Assembly (NCBI RefSeq): GCF_900113485.1 | Contig: NZ_FOPM01000012.1 | Coordinates: forward strand, 1-64,000 | Length of the DNA stretch: 64,000 nt | Direction of reading: 5' to 3' | Source of the DNA: Methylobacterium gossipiicola | GTDB lineage: Bacteria; Pseudomonadota; Alphaproteobacteria; Rhizobiales; Beijerinckiaceae | In this document: positions 8,557 through 17,208 of the stretch, piece after piece | Position numbering within the stretch: the stretch's first letter is position 1 | Layout: each line of letters begins with the position of its first letter | The notes under the pieces: model-generated | The model's database searches: none | Told to the model about the DNA's origin: nothing | Seen by the model: the letters and a program-made list of their open reading frames with translations, nothing else | Made by a program: the position numbers and the translations under genes

Positions 8557-10005
8557 TCAGCCCGCCGTGGCGGCTTCCGTCGATGTCATGCGTCCGGCCA
8601 GGTCGGAGGTCTCCGACGCGTAATGGCTGGCCGCGATGGTTCGCTTCACCGTGGAGCGGGCGGCGTCGATGGCGATGGCCGCGGCCGACATGGTCCGGGC
8701 CTCCGTCGGCCGCTCCAGGGCATGACGGGCGATGTCGCCCGCCAGATCGTCGATCTCCCGGGCGAGCCGTTCGAGGCGGGCCGCGTCGGTGGTGTCCTGG
8801 GCCTCCCGGCGGATCTCCAGGAGGCGATCGGTCGCTTCCTCGACCCGCTCGCGGCGCAGGCGGGACAGGCGCTGGCCGACCCAGGCCACGGCCGAACCGA
8901 TGCCGCCGCCGAGGAAGGCCACGAGGTAGATCCAGGTCTCGTAGCGCTCGACGAAGCCGAGTTGCTCGCGCTCGAAGAAGTCGACGGCGCCGGGATGGAT
9001 GGGCAGCCGCGCGCTCGTCGCCTCGGCCGTGCTCTCGTATTTCGGCGCCTGCATGTAATCGGCGGCGGGCGTGACGTTGGCCATGCCGCTGCGCAATTCG
9101 AACAGGTGCTGGGTCACGTCCGCCGCGACGGAGCGCGCGAGGGTGGTCCGGGCCATCAGTCGATAGGAGGCGCCCACCGTGTGGACGTCCTCGGCCGGCA
9201 CCTTCGGGCTTCCCCCGAAGGTCTCGGCCGGCATGGTCACGGATTGGAGACGCGGCAGGCGCGCCACGATGGCGTCGGCGTTCTCGACATCGACGAAGGC
9301 GACCTTGCGGTTGCGGCTGAGGCCCTGGACGATGCCGACGATCCGCTGGGCGGTGGGTGAGGTCGGGGCGATCACCGACACCACGGCGTCGACGCGCTTG
9401 GCCGCAAAGGCCGCCGCGAGGTCGGCCTCCGCCATCTCCACCAGGGCGACGTGCCGAGGCGGCACCGGCCCCGGCACGTCCTTTTCGAGGAGCGTCAGGC
9501 CGTAATGCTCCACCATGGCCTTGATCAGGGTCTGGTCGGCGTCGCGGTGCGCCAGGATGGCGAGGCGCTTGCGGTCGAGGTCGGGAAAGCGGGTCAGGCC
9601 CGACGCCTCGGGCGAGGCGATGATCATGGCCTGGTCACGCAGGATCGCGAGGGTCAGGCCGTTGTCGGGCAGGGAGACGTCCGGCCGGACCACGGCGAGG
9701 TCGGCGCGCCCCTCCTGCAGGGCGGCGGCGCTGTCGCGCACGTCGTCGAGATCCAGCACCTTCAGCCGGATCTCCTTGTGGCGTTTGGCGAGGGCGTCGG
9801 CATAGGCCCGGATCAGGGCCGGCTCCGTACCGTCGCGCGGGGCGACGGCGATGGTGAGGACCGTGGCGCGGGAGACCCAGTAGGCGGCCCCCGCCGCCAC
9901 GACCAACAGGACGGTGAGGAGGAGGAACACGATTTCAGGACGCAGGAGCAGTCTCGCGAACTTCATCCCCTCCGTCCAACCTCCCTTGTGCTGCGAGGCC
10001 GCCAT
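8557..10005 (-). CDS. TAXI-family TRAP transporter binding-protein-like membrane protein
   Basis: A 482-aa protein with an N-terminal membrane anchor (IVFLLLTVLLVVAAGAAYWV) and a periplasmic type-II binding fold of TAXI type. It runs from LTIAVAPRDGTEPALIRAYADAL through YRLMARTTLARSVAADVTQHLF. A second membrane helix (IYLVAFLGGGIGSAVAWVG) and a cytoplasmic coiled coil (RRERVEEATDRLLEIRREAQ) come after it. TAXI proteins usually deliver substrates to TRAP permeases, but no permease gene is nearby, and the two-anchor, coiled-coil form suggests a sensory or scaffold use. The alternative ATG at 9966 (MKFARLLL) also has a ribosome-binding site, so the start is uncertain by 13 residues. Confidence 0.72.
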   Translation of the reverse strand: MAASQHKGGWTEGMKFARLLLRPEIVFLLLTVLLVVAAGAAYWVSRATVLTIAVAPRDGTEPALIRAYADALAKRHKEIRLKVLDLDDVRDSAAALQEGRADLAVVRPDVSLPDNGLTLAILRDQAMIIASPEASGLTRFPDLDRKRLAILAHRDADQTLIKAMVEHYGLTLLEKDVPGPVPPRHVALVEMAEADLAAAFAAKRVDAVVSVIAPTSPTAQRIVGIVQGLSRNRKVAFVDVENADAIVARLPRLQSVTMPAETFGGSPKVPAEDVHTVGASYRLMARTTLARSVAADVTQHLFELRSGMANVTPAADYMQAPKYESTAEATSARLPIHPGAVDFFEREQLGFVERYETWIYLVAFLGGGIGSAVAWVGQRLSRLRRERVEEATDRLLEIRREAQDTTDAARLERLAREIDDLAGDIARHALERPTEARTMSAAAIAIDAARSTVKRTIAASHYASETSDLAGRMTSTEAATAG

Positions 10006-10085
10006 CACGGCGGCGCCTCCGTCCTTCGGTCTCGGGTGACCCGCCCGGGCGCCGCGCCGCGAGGGACGCGGCGACGGGGTGGGGT

Positions 10086-10502
10086 TCAGCGGCCGGGGCG
10101 CGAGAGCCAGCCCACCGCGAACGCGATGGCGGCCAGGCCGAGCAGGGTGGCGGCGCGGTTGTCGTCGGCGTGGCGCATGGCGCGGCCACCGTAGGCTGTG
10201 CCGCGCGTGCGGGCGTGGCGGGCGAAGTCGCGGCCATCGGCGGCGAACCGTTCGGCCCGGTTGCGGCCCTCCTCGATGAGGGACCCGGCCCGATCCCGGA
10301 CCTCGTGCGCGAGGTCGCGGCCGTCCTCGGCCCAATCCTCGGCCCGGTCGCGGGCGCGGCCGTAGGCGTATTGCGCGCCCCCCGCCACTTGGTTCACGGC
10401 GCCGCGCACCTGACGGGCGGGATCGCCGGTCAGGCCGCCCAGCGCGGTCTGGACCCGGCCCTTGAGATGACGGGATGCGCCGCGGATCTCGTCGCGATTC
10501 AT
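10086..10502 (-). CDS. CsbD-like protein with C-terminal membrane anchor
   Basis: A 138-aa protein whose N-terminus matches the CsbD core (LKGRVQTALGGLTGDPARQVRGAVNQVAGGAQ). A long charged amphipathic middle follows (many RAE/DGRD heptad-like repeats). It ends in one membrane helix (ATLLGLAAIAFAVGWLSRPGR), as in DUF883/ElaB-type stress proteins. A membrane-tethered stress protein is the likely reading; molecular function is unknown. A close architectural relative lies at 11946-12449. A GC-rich hairpin-capable sequence at 10525-10560 separates it from the next CsbD gene. Confidence 0.72.
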   Translation of the reverse strand: MNRDEIRGASRHLKGRVQTALGGLTGDPARQVRGAVNQVAGGAQYAYGRARDRAEDWAEDGRDLAHEVRDRAGSLIEEGRNRAERFAADGRDFARHARTRGTAYGGRAMRHADDNRAATLLGLAAIAFAVGWLSRPGR

Positions 10503-10575
10503 GGAAATCTCCGTTTGGTTCTGAGGCGGTGAACCGGCCTGAGCCGGGCCACCGTTCAGCGTGGGTGGATGGCGC

Positions 10576-10779
10576 TCAGTGCTTGCCGGCGACCTTGTCG
10601 GCCACGGAGGCGATGCCGTCCTTGGCCTCTCCGACGGTGCGCTGGGCCTCGCCTTTGAGTTCCTGGGCCTTGCCTTCGACCACGAGGTTGTCGTTGCCCG
10701 TGGCCTTGCCGGCGGCCTGCTTGATGTTGCCGACGGCCTCGTTGGCCAGACCCTTCAGCTTGTCCGTGGTGCTGCTCAT
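10576..10779 (-). CDS. CsbD family stress protein
   Basis: A 67-aa hydrophilic protein that is the CsbD domain almost alone: KLKGLANEAVGNIKQAAGK, then LVVEGKAQELKGEAQ. CsbD proteins are small general-stress proteins first seen under sigma-B control in Bacillus; their function is unknown. The ATG at 10779 has an AGGAG-type site upstream. Two palindromes sit between it and the upstream membrane-protein gene. Confidence 0.88.
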   Translation of the reverse strand: MSSTTDKLKGLANEAVGNIKQAAGKATGNDNLVVEGKAQELKGEAQRTVGEAKDGIASVADKVAGKH

Positions 10780-10807
10780 GGGACGCTCCTGTTGTCGGGG
10801 GATGAGG

Positions 10808-10865
10808 GCCGGTCATCATGACCGGCGCGGGTGTAATGGTTGGCCGGTCATCACCATGACCGGCC
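10808..10865. repeat. Twin near-identical palindromes
   Basis: Two hairpins share the arms CCGGTCAT / ATGACCGG, at 10808-10826 and 10842-10865, separated by 15 bp. They lie just past the stop of the gene at 10871-11779, so they may terminate it. Having the same palindrome twice in tandem is unusual for a simple terminator and could also be a protein-binding site. Confidence 0.6.
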
Positions 10866-10870
10866 GGGGA

Positions 10871-11779
10871 TCAGATGCGGCGGGCGTCGTACTGATCGGC
10901 CAGGGTGACGGGCTTCGGGGCTCCGAGGCGACCGCCGAAGAAGCCGGCCAGCGCGCCGAGGACGAGGGCGAGGGCTCCGTAGAACGCGCCCTGGGTGGCG
11001 GCGGACTTTGCCGTCACGGCGGCGGCCTCGGCCTTCTGCTTGGCCGTGGCGACGGCGGCGTCGTACTGCTTCTTGTAGTCCTGGATCTGGGTCTTGGCCT
11101 GGTCGACGGGGATGTTCTGGGCCTTCGCCAGGGCCTCGGCGGCGCGGTTCTCGGCTTCGGCCTTCTGGGCCGGATCACCCGTGAACAGGGCGCGGATGGC
11201 GGCGACGGCGGCGTCCTTGGCGGCCTGCGGGTCCTGGCCGGCGGCCTGGTTGCGGACCGACTGCTCGATGCCGTCGAGGGGGTTCGAGACCTTGGCGAGG
11301 GACGGGGCCGCCGCCTGGGCCGCCGTCTGCACGGTGCCGCCGACGAGGGAGCCGGCGCCGCCGAGGGTGCTGGTCACGCCCGAAAAGGCGCCGCCGATGA
11401 GGCCGCCGGCGGCGGAGGTGAGGAGGTAGAGCACCACGAGGGTGGTGACCGCCCAGGAGACGAGGCCGTGCAGGCCGGCGGCCCCCGTCACGGGCTTGCC
11501 CGAGAGGCGACCGGCGACGAAGCCGCCCGCGAGGGACGCGACGACGCCGGAGGCGACGAACCACACGCCCGCGCTGAGGGACAGGGTCGAGGCGGCCGGG
11601 TTGTCGGCGGCCGTCGTGCCGACGCTGGACAGGCCGACGCCGACGCCGACCATGTTCAGGATCACCTGGGTCACGAGGGCCGTGACGGCGCCGGCCGAGA
11701 TGGCACCCCAGGACACCTGGTTCAGCAGGACGGCGCGGGTGTCGGCCGAGGCCGGGGCGATGAGGGGGGACGTGGACAC
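10871..11779 (-). CDS. PhnA-like/DUF-type membrane protein with charged helical insert
   Basis: A 302-aa membrane protein. Several Gly/Ala-rich helices occupy residues 20-170 (WGAISAGAVTALVTQVILN, VWFVASGVVASLAGGFVAGRLSG, AVTTLVVLYLLTSAAGGLIGGAF). A long charged helical stretch spans about 190-265 (AENRAAEALAKAQ, DYKKQYDAAVATAKQKAEAAA). A last membrane helix (FYGALALVLGALAGFFGGRLG) is followed by a short tail. Similar alphaproteobacterial proteins are labelled PhnA-like without real functional evidence. Translation starts at GTG 11779, supported by AGGAG about 9 nt upstream. It sits inside the CsbD cluster, so a role in envelope stress is a reasonable guess. Confidence 0.6.
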   Translation of the reverse strand: MSTSPLIAPASADTRAVLLNQVSWGAISAGAVTALVTQVILNMVGVGVGLSSVGTTAADNPAASTLSLSAGVWFVASGVVASLAGGFVAGRLSGKPVTGAAGLHGLVSWAVTTLVVLYLLTSAAGGLIGGAFSGVTSTLGGAGSLVGGTVQTAAQAAAPSLAKVSNPLDGIEQSVRNQAAGQDPQAAKDAAVAAIRALFTGDPAQKAEAENRAAEALAKAQNIPVDQAKTQIQDYKKQYDAAVATAKQKAEAAAVTAKSAATQGAFYGALALVLGALAGFFGGRLGAPKPVTLADQYDARRI

Positions 11780-11945
11780 GTGACGGTACTCCTGGTCGTC
11801 GGCCGAGACGTCTGATCGGCCGGAAGGCGGAAAGTTCGAGACGTCGGAAAAAAGAGGCGCGGTTCGCTTGCGTCGAACGCCGCGCGCGTTCGCCGATCCG
11901 GCGACCGCCGCGAAGGGGCGGAGGCCGGATCCGTGACGCGAACGA

Positions 11946-12449
11946 TCAGTCGCGGCCGTGGATGAGCAGGCCGACGCCGTAGCCGAGGAGGCCGGCGATC
12001 AACAGGGCGGCGATGGGGTGCTCGCCGACCTGGTGGGACACCTCGCGGCTCCCCCGGCGAAGGGAGCGGCTGCCGTTCTCGTAGGCGTCCTCGGCATAGT
12101 CGTAGGCTTCGTCGGCGGCGTGGCGCACGGAGCGTTCGGCCCGGGTGTAGTATTGCTCGGCCGTCTCCCGGCCCTGACGGGCACGCTCGCCGGCCTCGTG
12201 CGATCCGCCGAAATCGTCCACGGCGTCGCGAACCCGTCCGCCGATGTCGCGGGCGGTCTGCGCCACGGTGTCGGCGGCGTCCCGGATCGTGTCCTTCGCC
12301 TGGCCGTAGAGGTTCTCGGCGGTCCCCTGCGCCTCCCGCGCCCGGCCCTCGACCGAGTCGCGCTTCGAGCCCGTGAGGTCGCCCAGCGCGCCCTGCACCT
12401 TGCCGCCGATCTCCTTGGCGGCACCCGTGATGCGGTCCGTATCGACCAT
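11946..12449 (-). CDS. CsbD-like protein with C-terminal membrane anchor (paralogue)
   Basis: A 167-aa protein built like the one at 10086-10502. The CsbD core (RITGAAKEIGGKVQGALGDL then SVEGRAREAQGTAENLYGQ) is followed by a charged amphipathic region with Tyr-rich motifs (YDYAEDAYENGSRSL) and a single C-terminal membrane helix (PIAALLIAGLLGYGVGLLIH). Function unknown; likely a membrane-bound stress protein. An AAGGA ribosome-binding site precedes ATG 12449. Confidence 0.75.
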   Translation of the reverse strand: MVDTDRITGAAKEIGGKVQGALGDLTGSKRDSVEGRAREAQGTAENLYGQAKDTIRDAADTVAQTARDIGGRVRDAVDDFGGSHEAGERARQGRETAEQYYTRAERSVRHAADEAYDYAEDAYENGSRSLRRGSREVSHQVGEHPIAALLIAGLLGYGVGLLIHGRD

Positions 12450-12517
12450 GCTGTGTTTCCTTTTCGAACTGAGTTTGGTGGTGCGACGGATCGCCGAAGT
12501 TGAGATTTGATCTTGCG

Positions 12518-12679
12518 TTAAGATCTGCTCTTGAGCTTCGGCGTTCTGTCGGACTTCGGTAATTCCTGCTGTGCCCGGCCCTCGGCCTCGACTTTTCCGT
12601 CGCCGATGAGCTTGCCGATGGCCTCCTTCACGGAGCCCTTAAGCTTGTCGGCCTCGGACGAAGTCTTCTTCGCGGTCAT
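12518..12679 (-). CDS. Small CsbD family protein (53 aa)
   Basis: A short gene reading MTAKKTSSEADKLKGSVKEA at its start and continuing IGKLIGDGKVEAEGRAQQEL before a basic tail. This matches the CsbD core (DKLKG...KEAIGK...VEAEGRAQ) with a shortened second helix. ATG 12679 is preceded by AGGAAG at about 6 nt. It is the fourth CsbD-like gene in 2.6 kb and the one nearest the PAS-LuxR regulator. Its small size makes it easy for gene finders to miss, but composition and motif support it. Confidence 0.75.
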   Translation of the reverse strand: MTAKKTSSEADKLKGSVKEAIGKLIGDGKVEAEGRAQQELPKSDRTPKLKSRS

Positions 12680-12769
12680 GAGAGCTTCCTAGGCGCAGAC
12701 TTTGACCTTGGGTGTCTCGTCAAATGGTGGAGATGGTCGAGGGGTCAATGGTAAAAAAGAACCGGTAAG

Positions 12770-14236
12770 TTAGTTTTTTTCGCCCGGCTTCGAGAGGGGG
12801 AAGCCGTTGTCGCGGCCCCAGACGATGGCGTCCGAGCGCTTGTGGACGCCGAGCTTGCGGTAGAGGGCCGCGGCATGGTTCCGGACGGTGTTGCGCGACA
12901 GGCCAAGCCGCTGGGCGATGGGCTCGTCACCGAGGCCGGAGCAGATGAGGTCGAGGATCTGACGCTCGCGCACCGTCATGCTGGGCGCGTGGCTCTCGGC
13001 GTGATCGCTTCCCGGCTGACGCAGGTTGGCGAGCTTCTCGATGAGCCCCCGGCTGAACCAGGAGGTGTCGGCCATCACGGTCTCGATGGCCTCGAACAGG
13101 TCCCGCTCCGACCGCTTGCGCTCGGTGATGTCTTGCAGGACGAGGAGCGCGAAGGTCTCATCCCCGATCTCGACCCGTTCGGCCGAGACGAGGCAGTCGA
13201 GGTTGGTGCCGTCCTCGTGGCGCAGGCACACCTCCAGGCCGAGCACGTAGCCCGTACGCGCCACGGCCGTCTCGAACCGGGTCCGGGCCGCCTCGTGGAC
13301 CCAAAGGTCGACCTCGTCGGGCGTGCGTCCCACGATCGTGTCGGCGGAATAGCCGAAGACCCGGCCGAACGCCTCGTTGACGGCGGTGATCGCGAAGCCC
13401 TCGGCCCTGGCGAGCATGGTCGGCACGGGGGTCAGCCGGAAGGCCTTGGCGAAGCGTTCCTCGCTCTGGCGCAGGGCGGTCTCGGCCTTGCGGCGCAGTT
13501 CGAGGTCCGCGAAGGTGAAGAGCATGCAGGGCTCGTCGCCGAGCGCCATCGGCTGCCCGGCGACGATGACGAAGCGGGTGTCGCCGTTGGGGAGGTCGAG
13601 GCAGGCCTCCATCTGCGGAATGGTCTCGCCCGCGTTGAGCCGGGCGATGGCGAGATCGCGGCTGCGGGCGCCCGCCAGCACGTCGATCTCGTAGACGCTG
13701 CGGCCGATCACGGCGTCGCGGGTGTAGCCGGTCATCTCGAGGAAGCCGAGATTGACCTTGACGTGGCGCAGGTCGGACAGCCGGCTGATCACGGCCGGGG
13801 CCGGATTGGCGTTGAAGGTCTTCTCGAAGCGCTCCTCGGCCTCGAACTGCTCGGAGACATCCTTGAGGATGAGGGCGAGGCAGCTCGGGCTGCCGTCCCG
13901 GTCCGTGGCGACGAGGCTGCGCAGGGAATGCACGAAGGCGACGTCCGGCCTGTCGGTGCGTGTGACCTCGACGATGACGTCGTGGAAGCGCTCGCCCGAG
14001 ACCACCCGCTCGATGGGATACTGGTTCGGTGTGCGGTTGTTGCGGTAGCGCAGGGCGAAGCGCTCGCGATAGGCGTCGACGGTCTGCCCGAGTTCGTCGA
14101 GATCCTCGGCGCCGTGCATGGCAAGCGCCGCCGCGTTGGCGTACGCGATGGTCTGATCGGGCTCGACGAGGATCACGCCCTCGCTGAGGCCGGCGATGAT
14201 CTGCCGAAGTTCATGCCTGTCGACGCTCGCCGTCAC
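12770..14236 (-). CDS. Triple-PAS LuxR-family transcriptional regulator
   Basis: A roughly 488-aa cytoplasmic regulator. Three PAS domains occupy about residues 5-130, 135-255 and 265-385 (domain ends LILKDVSEQFEAEERF and LLVLQDITERKRSERD). A linker and a C-terminal GerE/LuxR helix-turn-helix follow (MTVRERQILDLICSGLGDEP, then NTVRNHAAALYRKLGV and RSDAIVWGRDNGF). No receiver or kinase is present, so it probably senses a ligand or redox state directly and binds DNA. I prefer the GTG at 14236, with GGAGG 10 nt upstream, over a GTG six codons earlier. An EcfG-type promoter lies just upstream, tying it to the general stress response. Its targets may include the neighbouring CsbD genes (inference). 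Confidence 0.85.
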   Translation of the reverse strand: MTASVDRHELRQIIAGLSEGVILVEPDQTIAYANAAALAMHGAEDLDELGQTVDAYRERFALRYRNNRTPNQYPIERVVSGERFHDVIVEVTRTDRPDVAFVHSLRSLVATDRDGSPSCLALILKDVSEQFEAEERFEKTFNANPAPAVISRLSDLRHVKVNLGFLEMTGYTRDAVIGRSVYEIDVLAGARSRDLAIARLNAGETIPQMEACLDLPNGDTRFVIVAGQPMALGDEPCMLFTFADLELRRKAETALRQSEERFAKAFRLTPVPTMLARAEGFAITAVNEAFGRVFGYSADTIVGRTPDEVDLWVHEAARTRFETAVARTGYVLGLEVCLRHEDGTNLDCLVSAERVEIGDETFALLVLQDITERKRSERDLFEAIETVMADTSWFSRGLIEKLANLRQPGSDHAESHAPSMTVRERQILDLICSGLGDEPIAQRLGLSRNTVRNHAAALYRKLGVHKRSDAIVWGRDNGFPLSKPGEKN

Positions 14237-14274
14237 TGTCGAACCGCCTCCCACCCCCGTCTTGACAGGGCGGT

Positions 14275-14299
14275 AACCTGAGCGTCGGGGGACAGTTCC
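14275..14299 (-). promoter_or_regulatory. EcfG-type (general stress sigma) promoter
   Basis: On the minus strand GGAAC is followed by 17 nt and then GTT, matching the alphaproteobacterial EcfG consensus GGAAC-N16/17-(C)GTT. It sits about 40 nt upstream of the preferred start of the PAS-LuxR gene, the right distance for a promoter. No similar site was seen before the neighbouring CsbD genes. Confidence 0.6.
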
Positions 14300-14542
14300 G
14301 GTCGGATTTGCGCGGAACTTGGTATATCCGGATTAATGACGTGAACGTGATGAACTAGGAGAGTCTTCGTCTCGAATCCGCCGAGGATGACGCCGCACTG
14401 GAAATCGGCCGGCGCTTCTTTCGCGAGGGGGCGCTCTGTCCGACGCGATCGGATTCGACGGGGGCCTCTTTGACCAAGCCCCATGTGTTTGATCCTGCAC
14501 CATGGTGGCACGTTCGAGCACCATTCTGCGAGGGATGCGCTC

Positions 14543-14955
14543 TGGGCCAAGTCCTTCACGAAAGCGCCCGCACGACGGAGGTGGTCCCCCGCGCGCGATC
14601 CAGCGACGGCAAGAAAGCGTGAGAGCGGCTGCCAAACGCGACGGCGTCCTCCCGCGGACGATCCGGAAGGGGCGTGATCGGAAGACGACGCCCGATGTCG
14701 CATGGGTCCGCAGGAACCACGCGCGGCCGTTCCGACGCCGGAGGAGGAGGCGAAACGCGACCACGACGACGGCCCCGACCAGCTTAGGGACCACCTCCAA
14801 CTCTTCGTGGATGCCGACAACCACGCCCGCCGCCTCAGGATCGTGCGTGGCCTGACACCCTACGAGTTCATCTGTCGGACCCGGACCAAGAAGCCCGAAC
14901 GTTTCGGACCCGCCCCGTCACACCGCGTTCCGGAACCCTGTACCTCGTGCTGTGA
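14543..14955 (+). pseudogene. Internally deleted IS481-family transposase remnant
   Basis: The stretch from about 14543 reads LGQVLHESARTTEVV and, after a frameshift near 14593, RAIQRRQESVRAAAKRDGV, the N-terminal helix-turn-helix of IS481 transposases. From about 14780 it reads QLFVDADNHARRL then GLTPYEFICRTRTK, the typical C-terminal end of the same family. The whole DDE core is missing, so it is a dead relic. No gene is seen between 14300 and 14542 or between 14956 and the receptor stop at 15049. Confidence 0.75.
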
Positions 14956-15048
14956 CGCAATCACTTCGTTCCTGCGCCAGAGCACGAGGCTTTTGTTTTT
15001 GCATCAAGTTTCCCAGACACGGCTGAAGCCTCCGTCTGGATCGATGCA

Positions 15049-17199
15049 CTAGAACCGACCCGCCAGGGTCAGTCTGACCGCTGTCGGTTCCACCGGATGG
15101 AAATGCCGGTCCGCGACGCCGTCCGCCGCCTCGCCGGGGAGACGGGAGGTGTAGAAGTAGGTGATCTGGTCGGCCTTGGCGTTGGTGAGGTTGAGGATGT
15201 CGAGGGACAGGCTGATTCCGTTGTCGAAATTGTAGCCGACGCGGCCGTTGAGCAGCGCGGTGGGCTTCGAGCGCACCGAGTTGTCCTCGATCAGCGGGCG
15301 TGGTCCGAAGTAGCGAAAGCGCATGGAGCCGAACCAACCGAGCCCTTCGCCGAAGGTAATCCCGGCCGACGCGATGGTGGTCGGCGCCTCGGGCACGCGG
15401 CTGCCGGCGGGGTCGCGGTCCGCGAACCGGGCGTTGGTGACCGTGAGGTCCCCTTCCAGGGAGAGCCAGGGCGTCACCGCGTAGCGGTTGGTCCACTCGA
15501 CGCCGAAGCGCCGCGTGGGACGGCTCGGCTCGGTGGTGCCGCTGTCCCCCTGGAACAGGTTCTCGGAGGCGAAATCGAGTTGGAACAGCGTCACGGCCGT
15601 CTCCAAACCGCGGAGGCTGCGGTTGCGCAGGCCGATTTCCGAGCCCGTCGACGGCACCAGGAAGGGCGAGCGGGAGATGTTGAACAGCGGGCTCGCCGGG
15701 TCGACGGTGGCGGTGACGCCGCGGGCATCGTTCGAGTGGAAACCGCCGCCGTAATTGACGAACAGTTCGGTGTCGAACCAGGGTCCGAGAACGAGGCCGA
15801 GCTTCGGGTTGACGATGCTGTCCCGCGCCTTGCCGGAATTCGCCGCCGTATCGGCCACGACGTCGGCGTAATACGTATCCGCCCGGAAGCCGACGCTGGT
15901 GCGAAGCCAGTCGGTCCAGCGCAGGCGGTTCTCGTAATAGAACGCCCCGCTCGCCTCCAGGACGCGGTCGTCCAGGACGGTGGAGCGATAGCGACGGTTC
16001 GTGGTGTTGAACAGACCGACCCGGATCGAGTCCGTGCGGGTCTGGACGCCGATCTCGTTCTCCATCGGCATCCCGAATAGGTCGCCCTGGAAGGTGTGGC
16101 CGACCTCGCCGCCGCCGAGCACGCGGTTGTCGCGCTGGCGGAACTGGTCGCCGTCGACGGGATCGTTGAGGAAGTAGGTGAAGTCGTTGAACAGGTTCAT
16201 CCCGTAGCGGATGATATAGGCGTTCGCCCGCGTGATCCCGGCCTCGCCCGTCCGGCTCCAGCGCCCGGAGAGCGAGAAGCGACCGGTGTCGCCGCCATCC
16301 GTGGGGTTCAGGGTGCCGTAGCGGCCGATGATGCCGTCCGCGACCGCGCGTTCGGGGATCTGGTTGGTGGCGTTCCATTTCGCCCAGTAGGCCATGCCCG
16401 TCAGGGCGAAGCCGTCGAGCGCCGTGCCCTGGCTGTAGCGGACGACGCCGTTGAGTTTGGCCAAGCGATCCGGCACGTCCCAGGGACCGTCATAGGTCTG
16501 GGCCTCGCCGGCGACCAGGAGGGTCCCTTGGCCCAGCGGCGCCGAGGCGATGGTGAGCGCCCGCTTGAAGCCGAAGGCGCCGAACGCGGTCAGGGCGACG
16601 TTGCGGTCGGTCTTGTCGAGATAGTCGATCCGCACGGAGCCGGCCGAGGCGAAGTCTCCGTCGCGGACGAAGTACGGTCCCTTGTGGAACTCCACCGCGC
16701 CCACGAGCTCGGGGATGAGGAAGTTGAGATCGGCGTAGCCCTGGCCATGGGCATGGGTGCGCATGTTCACCGGCATGCCGTCGACGGAGATGGCGATGTC
16801 GGTGCCGTGGTCGAGGTTGAACCCGCGCAGGAAGAACTGGTTGGCCTTCCCCTCGCCGGAATGTTGGGTGACGATGAGGCCAGGCACGCTCTCCAGCACC
16901 TCGCCCGGCCGGGTGATGGGGCGGCTGTTGAGGGCGGCGCCCGAGATCACGCCGGCGCTCGCGGCCTCCACGGTCCTCAAACTGCCGCCGATGCCGGTGA
17001 TGCCGCCGATATATCCGGCGCTTGCGGCCGGTCCTGTCACGGCGGCGGGAGGAGCCTCGGCCGTCACCGACAGTTCGGCGAGATTGGCCTGCGCTTCCTG
17101 GGCGGCGGCGCGCCGCATCTGGGCGCCGTAGGGCACGAGGGTGGCGCAGGATGCGAGGAGGAGGGTTCGATAGGTGGGTTGTGAACGGGCGGGTGACAT
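15049..17199 (-). CDS. TonB-dependent receptor under cobalamin riboswitch control
   Basis: A 716-aa outer-membrane receptor. A signal region (YRTLLLASCATLVPYG...AAAQ) is followed by a plug domain with RPGEVLESVPGLIVTQHSGE, FFLRGFNLDHGTDIAISVDG and MPVNMRTHAHGQGYADLNFL. The barrel ends with ...VRLTLAGRF. The plug differs clearly from BtuB: it has a longer N-terminus and a His/Met-bearing loop (MPVNMRTHAHGQG), a type often seen in receptors for metals. A cobalamin riboswitch in its leader shows it is repressed by B12. Uptake of cobalt, a corrinoid precursor or another B12-related compound is therefore likely, though the substrate is unproven. It lies downstream of the btu operon but has its own leader. 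Confidence 0.85.
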   Translation of the reverse strand: MSPARSQPTYRTLLLASCATLVPYGAQMRRAAAQEAQANLAELSVTAEAPPAAVTGPAASAGYIGGITGIGGSLRTVEAASAGVISGAALNSRPITRPGEVLESVPGLIVTQHSGEGKANQFFLRGFNLDHGTDIAISVDGMPVNMRTHAHGQGYADLNFLIPELVGAVEFHKGPYFVRDGDFASAGSVRIDYLDKTDRNVALTAFGAFGFKRALTIASAPLGQGTLLVAGEAQTYDGPWDVPDRLAKLNGVVRYSQGTALDGFALTGMAYWAKWNATNQIPERAVADGIIGRYGTLNPTDGGDTGRFSLSGRWSRTGEAGITRANAYIIRYGMNLFNDFTYFLNDPVDGDQFRQRDNRVLGGGEVGHTFQGDLFGMPMENEIGVQTRTDSIRVGLFNTTNRRYRSTVLDDRVLEASGAFYYENRLRWTDWLRTSVGFRADTYYADVVADTAANSGKARDSIVNPKLGLVLGPWFDTELFVNYGGGFHSNDARGVTATVDPASPLFNISRSPFLVPSTGSEIGLRNRSLRGLETAVTLFQLDFASENLFQGDSGTTEPSRPTRRFGVEWTNRYAVTPWLSLEGDLTVTNARFADRDPAGSRVPEAPTTIASAGITFGEGLGWFGSMRFRYFGPRPLIEDNSVRSKPTALLNGRVGYNFDNGISLSLDILNLTNAKADQITYFYTSRLPGEAADGVADRHFHPVEPTAVRLTLAGRF

Positions 17200-17208
17200 G
17201 AGACCTCG

